From an uncultured Lachnospiraceae bacterium (GTDB taxonomy: Bacteria; Bacillota; Clostridia; Lachnospirales; Lachnospiraceae), in NCBI GenBank assembly GCA_910578405.1, contig CAJTQO010000024.1, forward strand, positions 4,877 through 24,064: a stretch of 19,188 bases of DNA, read 5' to 3'. Position numbers and translations under genes: made by a program. The notes under the pieces were generated by a model. It searched no databases, was not told the origin of the DNA, and saw only the letters and a program-made list of their open reading frames with translations. Below, piece by piece: positions 14,047-19,188 of this stretch. Positions within the stretch are counted from its first letter, which is position 1. Each line of letters starts with the position of its first letter.

Positions 14047-14075
14047 TTGAAAAGTGGAAGGGATGAAGGTATACT
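14047..14075 (+). promoter_or_regulatory. Promoter of the methyltransferase-CotH-VTC unit
   Basis: TTGAAA (14047-14052), a 17-base spacer and TATACT (14070-14075). The leader to the start codon at 14168 is about 85 bases. It probably serves the whole run of genes to 18784. Confidence 0.6.
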
Positions 14076-14167
14076 GGTAAAAGATACCGGAGCCTGTCCC
14101 GGATGCTTTGGGAAGGAAAAGAAACATATACGGGGCCGGAGGACGGAGGGAAAGGAAAAGACAGGAT

Positions 14168-15340
14168 ATGAAGAAATATGAACTGGTTGCGCCTTGCCAT
14201 TTTGGGCTGGAGGCGGTATTGAAAAAGGAAATCATTGATTTAGGGTATGACGTAAGCCAGGTGGAAGACGGCAGAGTGACCTTCCTGGGCGATGCGGAGG
14301 CAGTTTGCAGGGCAAATATTTTCCTGCGGACGGCGGAGCGGATTCTGATTAAGGTAGGGAGTTTCCATGCGGAAACGTTTGAAGAGCTGTTTCAGGGGAC
14401 GAAGGCATTGCCTTGGGAAGAGTATATTCCCAAAGATGGGAAATTTTGGGTGGCTAAGGCCGGGAGCGTAAAGAGCAGGCTGTTTAGCCCGTCGGATATC
14501 CAGTCCATTATGAAAAAGGCCATGGTGGAGCGGTTAAAGGAAAAGTACCGGGTAGGCTGGTTTGACGAAGATGGGGAAAGCTTTCCTGTCCGTGCCTTCC
14601 TGATGAAAGATGAGGTGACGGTGGGGCTGGACACTACAGGAGGGTCGTTACATAAAAGGGGCTACCGGAAATTGGCGGCAAAGGCGCCTATTGCAGAAAA
14701 TCTGGCAGCGGCGCTGATTATGCTGACCCCATGGCGGAAAGACCGCATTTTGGTGGACCCTTTCTGCGGAAGCGGCACATTCCCCATTGAAGCGGCCATG
14801 ATGGCGGCCAACATGGCGCCAGGCATGAACCGTTCCTTTCTGGCAGAGGAATGGGGGCATATCATAGGAAGGAAAGTATGGTATGATGCGTTTGACGAAG
14901 CGCAGGAAATGGTGGATAGGAATGTGGAAACGGATATCCAGGGGTATGATATAGATGGCGGGATAGTGGAAGCGGCGAGGGAGAATGCAAAACTGGCAGG
15001 GGTGGAGAATCTCATTCACTTCCAGAAAAGGGATGTGGCGCAGTTAAGCCATGCAAAGAAGTATGGGTTTTTGATTACCAATCCTCCTTATGGGGAACGT
15101 ATGGAAGGGAAAGAAAGCCTTCCAGCTCTGTACCAGGCTATAGGAGAGCGGTACCGCCTGTTGGACGCATGGTCTTTATACATGGTTACGGCATACGAAG
15201 AGGCGGAACATTGGATTGGGAAAAAGGCAGATAAAAAGCGGAAAGTTTATAACGGGATGCTGAAGGCATATTTTTACCAGTTTATGGGGCCAAAGCCTCC
15301 GGCAAGGAAGAAAAGCGAAGGATATGGCAATGGGATATAG
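14168..15340 (+). CDS. RlmL/YpsC-type rRNA guanine-N2 methyltransferase
   Basis: A 390-residue THUMP-domain SAM-dependent RNA methyltransferase. Residues about 1-155 form the ferredoxin-like/THUMP RNA-binding part (FGLEAVLKKEIIDLGY, FLRTAERILIKVG and SRLFSPSDIQSIMKKA). Residues 156-380 are the Rossmann methyltransferase: DTTGGSLHKRGYR, motif I DPFCGSGTFPIEAA from D197, and the catalytic N305-PPYGER. The family makes m2G in 23S rRNA (position 2445 in Escherichia coli for RlmL); the exact site here is inferred. The frame extends to a TTG at 14108, but the protein proper starts at the ATG at 14168. Its last 17 bases overlap the CotH gene, so translation is probably coupled. Confidence 0.9.
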   Translation: MKKYELVAPCHFGLEAVLKKEIIDLGYDVSQVEDGRVTFLGDAEAVCRANIFLRTAERILIKVGSFHAETFEELFQGTKALPWEEYIPKDGKFWVAKAGSVKSRLFSPSDIQSIMKKAMVERLKEKYRVGWFDEDGESFPVRAFLMKDEVTVGLDTTGGSLHKRGYRKLAAKAPIAENLAAALIMLTPWRKDRILVDPFCGSGTFPIEAAMMAANMAPGMNRSFLAEEWGHIIGRKVWYDAFDEAQEMVDRNVETDIQGYDIDGGIVEAARENAKLAGVENLIHFQKRDVAQLSHAKKYGFLITNPPYGERMEGKESLPALYQAIGERYRLLDAWSLYMVTAYEEAEHWIGKKADKKRKVYNGMLKAYFYQFMGPKPPARKKSEGYGNGI

Positions 15341-17249
15341 AACAATCTGGCGGATACGGTGGGTATTGGTGTTTGCAGCGGCGGCAGTCCCTCTTTTTTT
15401 CCTGCCAGGGTGGTTCCGGGATTTAAAAGTGGCAGGGATGTTACGCAATGACAGTATAGAAAGCAGTCTGTCCTTTACCTATACAGGGGGAAGGGAGGTA
15501 AAATGCTATCAGGCCCCGGAAGGGATAAGTTATGTTTTTTTGCCTTCCTATGCGCAGATGGGACAAGTCGGGGTGGATACAACAGCGTGGCGTGTGGATT
15601 TTACTGGCGGGGAAAAAAACATAACAGTGAAAGAGGGGGAACATGCCATATGCAGTTTTGTGGAACAGTTGCCCTATCAGGCTGTTTTTTATAATTCCAT
15701 GGGAAGGGAACTTGGCAGGAAGACTGTGGTGTTTCTAAAATCGGGCAAGCTGCCATGCCTGTATGTAAAGACGCAGACAGGGAGTATGGACAAGCTGAAT
15801 GCGGACAAGCGTTATAAGGAAAAGGCTTCCATAGAGCTGCTGGATGCAGAAGGGAATCTGATATTTTCCAATGATATCAAAAGCATCTCCGGAAGGGGCA
15901 ACCAGACTTTTGAGTATGAAAAGAAATCTTATCAGTTGAAGTTGAAAAAGCCAGTGGATTTTATGGGGATGGGGGAGTCGGATACATGGATTTTGCTGTG
16001 CAATGTATATGACCCGGCTTATATTCGGAATAAGCTGACTTATGAGATGGCCTTGCAGGCAGGAATGCCAGGGAGCGCTGAATCGGAATATATTGATGTG
16101 TACTTTAACGGCGCCTATGCCGGGATGTATCAATTATGCGAGAAGGTACAGATTGGGGAAAACAGGATAGAAATTGCAGATTTGGAAAAGCAGAACCGGG
16201 CGTTGAATGGTAAAGGGCTGGACTATGCGGATGTTTTTGTTTCAGAGGATGGGATGCAGAAAGGAACCGTGCTTGCGCGCAGCCCGGAGGATATTACAGG
16301 GGGCTACCTGATTGAGCATGACTATGGGCATAAATATGATGAGGAAATCAGTGGGTTTATTACAGAGCTGGGGGAACGTTATGTACTGAAAAACCCGCAA
16401 CATGCATCGAAAGAGGAAGTGGAGTATATCGGCGGGCGGATGCAGGAAATTGAAGATGCTATCCAGGCAGAAGATGGCTTTCATCCCGTGACAGGGAAAC
16501 ATTACACAGAGTACATTGACTTGGAATCTTGGGCGGATAAGTATCTGGTGGAGGAGATTACGCGCAATAATGGCGGGGGCGCTACCAGTTCTTTCTTTTA
16601 TAAACCTCAGGATGCAATCAGCGCGAAGATATACGGCGGGCCGGTTTGGGACTATGACAAAGGGTATGGGAATGCCAGAGGCTATAATAAAAATACAAGG
16701 GATTTGGGGCTTTTGACTCTTCATATGGCATACACCAGATGGTTTTATTATCTTTACCAGCAGGAAGATTTTGTAGAAATGGTAAAAGAAGAGTACCGGA
16801 AAAAATTTTCGGATTATCTGGAAGAAATGGCAGACCGGAAGGTAGATGAATATCTGGCCCAAATCGAAGCGTCTGCCGTATTGGATAGGGCGCGTTTTTC
16901 CCATGTTTATTTGACTTTTGGGGAGGATGCGCTGGATTATAAGGCGCAGGCGGAAATGGTCAGGCAGTTTATCCGGGAACGGAAAGCGTTCTTGGATGAG
17001 GTATGGCTGGAGGATGCCAGGATATGCAAGGTGGAATTTATATGGGAGGAACTGGAGGATGGCACGCCGGATACGAGCAGGAGCGGCCGCTGTTTTATGG
17101 TGAAAGCAGGGGAGTGTATTCAGGAATTGCCGGAGGAAAGCCGGGAGGGAAGAACGTTCCTGGGATGGCGGATTGGCAGTGCGCAGGAGATGTTGACGAC
17201 AGGGACGCCTGTAATGGAAGATATGACAGTGTATGCGGTTTGGGAGTAG
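15324..17249 (+). CDS. CotH-kinase-like exported protein with a B-repeat tail
   Basis: A 641-residue protein. A basic N-terminus and one hydrophobic segment (about residues 13-30) export or anchor it. Residues about 140-530 match the CotH family, which has an atypical protein-kinase fold: GRGNQTFEYEKKSYQLKL, LCNVYDPAYIRNKLTYE, the E-x-V-x-I block LCEKVQIGENRIEI, GGYLIEHDYGH, and the metal/catalytic segment GGPVWDYDKGYGNAR with D443 and D445. The last 65 residues (TFLGWRIGSAQEML to MTVYAVWE) form one Listeria-Bacteroides-type B-repeat, an extracellular adhesion or spacer module. Spore CotH phosphorylates coat proteins; the substrate here is unknown. ATG 15324 and ATG 15330 are both possible starts. 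The gene directly precedes the VTC and DUF4956 genes. Confidence 0.85.
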   Translation: MAMGYRTIWRIRWVLVFAAAAVPLFFLPGWFRDLKVAGMLRNDSIESSLSFTYTGGREVKCYQAPEGISYVFLPSYAQMGQVGVDTTAWRVDFTGGEKNITVKEGEHAICSFVEQLPYQAVFYNSMGRELGRKTVVFLKSGKLPCLYVKTQTGSMDKLNADKRYKEKASIELLDAEGNLIFSNDIKSISGRGNQTFEYEKKSYQLKLKKPVDFMGMGESDTWILLCNVYDPAYIRNKLTYEMALQAGMPGSAESEYIDVYFNGAYAGMYQLCEKVQIGENRIEIADLEKQNRALNGKGLDYADVFVSEDGMQKGTVLARSPEDITGGYLIEHDYGHKYDEEISGFITELGERYVLKNPQHASKEEVEYIGGRMQEIEDAIQAEDGFHPVTGKHYTEYIDLESWADKYLVEEITRNNGGGATSSFFYKPQDAISAKIYGGPVWDYDKGYGNARGYNKNTRDLGLLTLHMAYTRWFYYLYQQEDFVEMVKEEYRKKFSDYLEEMADRKVDEYLAQIEASAVLDRARFSHVYLTFGEDALDYKAQAEMVRQFIRERKAFLDEVWLEDARICKVEFIWEELEDGTPDTSRSGRCFMVKAGECIQELPEESREGRTFLGWRIGSAQEMLTTGTPVMEDMTVYAVWE

Positions 17250-17322
17250 CGGCCATAGGAAGGGAAGAGCGGCGCAAAAAGAGGATATGGAGTTGGGGGA
17301 GAGGAGGGAAGGAAGCGGAAAA

Positions 17323-18042
17323 ATGGAAGACAGAAAAAGGGACATTGCGAAAGAAAGGCAAGGGAAATATCGGCATGAGTTTAAATATATTTGTTCGGAG
17401 GCGCAGCTTGCCATATTGTCTGTGCGGCTGAACGGGATGATGCAGAGGGATATCCATGCAGGGGAAAATGGCAGTTATTTGGTGAAAAGCCTTTATTTTG
17501 ATGATGAAAATGACCGCTGTCTGATGGAAAACGAAAACGGTACATCGCCAAGGGAGAAGTACCGGGTGCGCATTTATAATAACAGCCCAGACAGAATATG
17601 CCTGGAATGTAAACGCAAGGAAATGGACAAGGTAAAGAAAAAAAGCTGCCTGCTGACCATGGAGCAGTTTAAGGAACTGGCTTACGGAAGTGAGGCAGGG
17701 GGCCTGGACAGCCTGCCGGAACTGGCAGGAAAGTTGGCTGTGTTAAAAAAGTGCAGCGGGATGAAACCGAAAGTAATTGTTAGCTATGAACGGACATCTT
17801 ATGTATATAGAAGCGGTAATGTGAGGGTAACGTTCGACCGCAATATTGCATCGTCTGCAAGGGTAGGGGATTTTTTTGCGGAAAATACAGGAAGGAGACA
17901 AATCCTGCCAGTAGGACGGCAACTGCTGGAAGTAAAATATGACGAATACCTGCCCGACCCGATTTACCATGCGCTTTCATTGGCCAATATGCAAAGAATA
18001 ACTTTTTCAAAATATTACTTATGTAGGAGATACCATATGTAA
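17323..18042 (+). CDS. VTC-domain polyphosphate-polymerase-like protein
   Basis: A 239-residue protein made of the VTC (vacuolar transporter chaperone) tunnel domain, a CYTH-like beta barrel. Basic and acidic tunnel residues are visible in order: YRHEFKY (15-22 region), KSLYFDDEND, REKYRVRIYN, ICLECKRKE, KVKKKSC, VSYERTSYV, VTFDRNI and QLLEVKYDEYLPD. In yeast Vtc4 this domain makes polyphosphate from ATP; the bacterial homologs are mostly untested. There are no membrane segments or SPX domain, so it must pair with another membrane protein, most likely DUF4956 downstream. The frame stays open to 17233, inside the CotH gene, but homologs start near KYRHEFKY and GAAGGAAG precedes the ATG at 17323. 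Confidence 0.85.
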   Translation: MEDRKRDIAKERQGKYRHEFKYICSEAQLAILSVRLNGMMQRDIHAGENGSYLVKSLYFDDENDRCLMENENGTSPREKYRVRIYNNSPDRICLECKRKEMDKVKKKSCLLTMEQFKELAYGSEAGGLDSLPELAGKLAVLKKCSGMKPKVIVSYERTSYVYRSGNVRVTFDRNIASSARVGDFFAENTGRRQILPVGRQLLEVKYDEYLPDPIYHALSLANMQRITFSKYYLCRRYHM

Positions 18043-18106
18043 GAAGGCTGGCTTAGATTATTTTTTTCACGGGTTAGCTTTGAGTCAGTTAAAAAGGAGA
18101 TTGGAT

Positions 18107-18784
18107 ATGAACTTTTCGGATATTTTCAGAAATTCGTTTTTGGAGGCATTTTCCCATAATGAAGTAGCGACAGGGGAGGTAATAGTAATCTTACTGTCCA
18201 CTTGTGTGGTCGCCTTGTATATCTTTGGCGTATACCGTTTGCTTACACGAAAAACCTTTTATTCCAGGAATTTTAATATATCATTGGCAGCGCTGGCAGT
18301 AATAACGGCGATTGTAATTTTAACGGTGCAGTCCAATATCGTACTGTCCCTTGGCATGGTAGGCGCGTTGTCGATTGTGCGGTTTCGGACGGCAATCAAA
18401 GATCCCATGGATCTGGTATTTTTGTTCTGGGCAATCAGTGTGGGGATATCCTGCGGGGCCGGTATGCTGGAAATCGCAGTAAGCGGTTCCCTGATTCTGA
18501 CTGTCCTGATTTTCGCGCTGGACAGACTGCCGATGGCCAGAGCCGCTATGATTTTGGTGGTGAATGCAGAGGCAGGAAGGGGACAGATAGAGCAAATAAT
18601 GGAACTGGTGAAAAAGTACAGCCGGTATTTTAAAGTAAAGTCTAGGAATATGACAAGCGGACAGTTGGATCTGGTAGTGGAGCTTTGGGTATCAAAGGAG
18701 GAAGAACTGACAGAGCAGTTGTCAGGTCTGGAAGGGGTACACAGCGTTTCGCTGATGTCCCATGATGGGGAAGTTACGTTTTAA
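18107..18784 (+). CDS. DUF4956 membrane protein
   Basis: A 225-residue protein. Three or four membrane segments lie between about residues 22 and 145. The conserved core VILTVQSNIVLSLGMVGALS followed by IVRFRTAIKDPMDLVFLFW marks DUF4956. A soluble C-terminal domain (residues about 150-225, beginning ARAAMILVVNAEAG) looks like a small ferredoxin-fold regulatory domain. AAGGAG 12 bases ahead supports the ATG at 18107; a start at 18080 lacks a site. From general knowledge, DUF4956 genes often sit beside VTC-domain genes, here with CotH as well. It could provide the membrane channel or anchor for the VTC product. That role is inferred. Confidence 0.85.
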   Translation: MNFSDIFRNSFLEAFSHNEVATGEVIVILLSTCVVALYIFGVYRLLTRKTFYSRNFNISLAALAVITAIVILTVQSNIVLSLGMVGALSIVRFRTAIKDPMDLVFLFWAISVGISCGAGMLEIAVSGSLILTVLIFALDRLPMARAAMILVVNAEAGRGQIEQIMELVKKYSRYFKVKSRNMTSGQLDLVVELWVSKEEELTEQLSGLEGVHSVSLMSHDGEVTF

Positions 18785-18814
18785 CTGTTGTTTTAACTAT
18801 TTGGTTTCAATGCG

Positions 18815-18930
18815 GGCCGTCTGTGACGGCCTAATTTCATGATAATTGGTGTTATGAATTCATGGGCTATCGCCAAGCGGTAAGGCACAGGACTTTGACT
18901 CCTGCGTTGAAATGGAAACAGGCCGTTTTT
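18815..18930 (+). ncRNA. Structured 3' segment with two exclusive hairpins
   Basis: GGCCGTC (18815-18821) pairs perfectly with GACGGCC (18825-18831). The same right arm, ACGGCCT (18826-18832), can instead pair with AGGCCGT (18920-18926), helped by TTTC/GAAA (18835-18838 with 18915-18918). The second form encloses the tRNA-Gln half and ends in TTTTT (18926-18930), like a terminator. The two folds cannot coexist. It may end the CotH-VTC-DUF4956 transcript, or form an independent RNA. Whether the alternation matters is inference. Confidence 0.45.
18863..18905 (+). pseudogene. 5' half of tRNA-Gln (TTG), truncated
   Basis: Forty-three bases reproduce the 5' half of a tRNA-Gln: the 5' acceptor strand TGGGCTA, the D-arm and the whole anticodon arm with loop CTTTGAC. 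The sequence then departs, so the variable loop, T-arm and 3' acceptor strand are missing. The last 33 bases (18873-18905) are the exact reverse complement of 19156-19188 in the complete minus-strand tRNA-Gln. It cannot make a tRNA. Confidence 0.85.
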
Positions 18931-18946
18931 CGGAAATTCAAAAAGT

Positions 18947-18984
18947 AAAAGAGATTCTTATAGTTTCCTATAAAAATCTCTTTT
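18947..18984 (-). terminator. Terminator of the minus-strand tRNA genes, perhaps bidirectional
   Basis: A 17-position stem with one mismatch (18947-18963 with 18968-18984) and a four-base loop. It starts ten bases from the 3' end of tRNA-Lys and is followed on the minus strand by TTTTACTTTTTG. The + strand side also has a T-rich arm, so it may stop transcripts from both directions. Confidence 0.75.
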
Positions 18985-18993
18985 CTCAAACTA

Positions 18994-19066
18994 TGAGGCA
19001 TCCGGGATTCGAACCCGGGACAACTTGATTAAAAGTCAAGTGCTCTACCGACTGAGCTAATACCCC
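18994..19066 (-). tRNA. tRNA-Lys (anticodon TTT)
   Basis: A full cloverleaf on the minus strand: acceptor GGGGTAT/ATGCCTC (two wobble pairs), D-arm GCTC/GAGC, anticodon stem CTTGA/TCAAG with loop CTTTTAA, and T-stem CCGGG/CCCGG with TTCGAAT. Discriminator A; CCA is not encoded. The anticodon is at 19031-19033. It is the last gene of a minus-strand tRNA cluster. Confidence 0.96.
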
Positions 19067-19126
19067 GCATATCTGATTTACGACACTGCAATATAACTAT
19101 GTTTTATAAAAGAAAATAAGCCCTAA

Positions 19127-19188
19127 CTGGGCTAGCTGGATTCGAACCAGCGAATGCAGGAGTCAAAGTCCTGTGCCTTACCGCTTGG
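19127..19188 (-). tRNA. tRNA-Gln (anticodon TTG), cut by the window end
   Basis: Sixty-two bases of a tRNA-Gln on the minus strand: D-loop part, anticodon arm CAGGA/TCCTG with loop CTTTGAC, T-arm with GGTTCGAATCC, 3' acceptor strand TAGCCCA and discriminator G. About ten 5' bases lie beyond the window. It is 60 bases upstream of tRNA-Lys and likely co-transcribed with it. Confidence 0.93.

Noticed and set aside
16242..17414. A 390-codon open frame on the minus strand
   Set aside because: It lies fully opposite the CotH gene, shows no family motif or ribosome site, and its Phe/Leu/Pro-rich composition is the mirror of Glu/Lys/Gly-rich coding.

Overview
The window looks like a Firmicutes chromosome, most likely Lachnospiraceae (Clostridium cluster XIVa). 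The reasons are the strong AGGAGG-type ribosome sites, sigma-A promoters, several families I know mainly from that group (DUF5721, DUF5722, the TatD-linked radical SAM family) and anaerobe markers such as rubrerythrin. All identities come from reading the sequence and from family knowledge; no database was searched. Every intact protein gene is on the + strand. The only clear minus-strand genes are two tRNAs at the right edge.

Layout. 1-1300: a copy of a dispersed repeat, a DUF5721 gene behind two tandem promoters, and a tRNA-Arg(ACG) with its own promoter and terminator. 1300-1900: a decayed mobile-element scar, with remnants of a tyrosine integrase and a large serine recombinase. 1950-5620: a membrane-anchored glycosidase-like DUF5722 protein, a GtrII-type membrane glucosyltransferase and a 15-codon ORF that may be the stump of a GtrA gene. 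5630-8820: a short PocR-MCP sensor, pyridoxamine kinase, a small radical SAM enzyme and rubrerythrin. 8840-11660: a second repeat copy, a short flagellin-like gene and a solute-binding lipoprotein with a Gly/Gln/Glu repeat linker. 11670-13250: four small genes (hypothetical, HAAS/DUF1700-like, zinc ribbon, DUF2085). 13250-13780: a gene-free stretch with perfect hairpins, an operator-like palindrome and a MITE-like inverted repeat. 13784-13936: a 50-residue Asn-rich protein with its own signals.

14168-18784 is the most coherent unit: an RlmL-type rRNA methyltransferase, then a CotH-kinase-like protein (overlapping the methyltransferase gene), a VTC-domain polyphosphate-polymerase-like protein and a DUF4956 membrane protein. 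CotH, VTC and DUF4956 probably form one cell-envelope system whose chemistry is unknown. Its 3' end runs into an odd segment: the 5' half of a tRNA-Gln enclosed by complementary arms that end in a T-run. A probable shared terminator and minus-strand tRNA-Lys(TTT) and tRNA-Gln(TTG) follow, the last cut by the window edge.

The items most worth a second look are the CotH-VTC-DUF4956 unit, the tRNA-Gln half in its hairpin, the Asn-rich small protein, the MITE and the repeat-linker lipoprotein.
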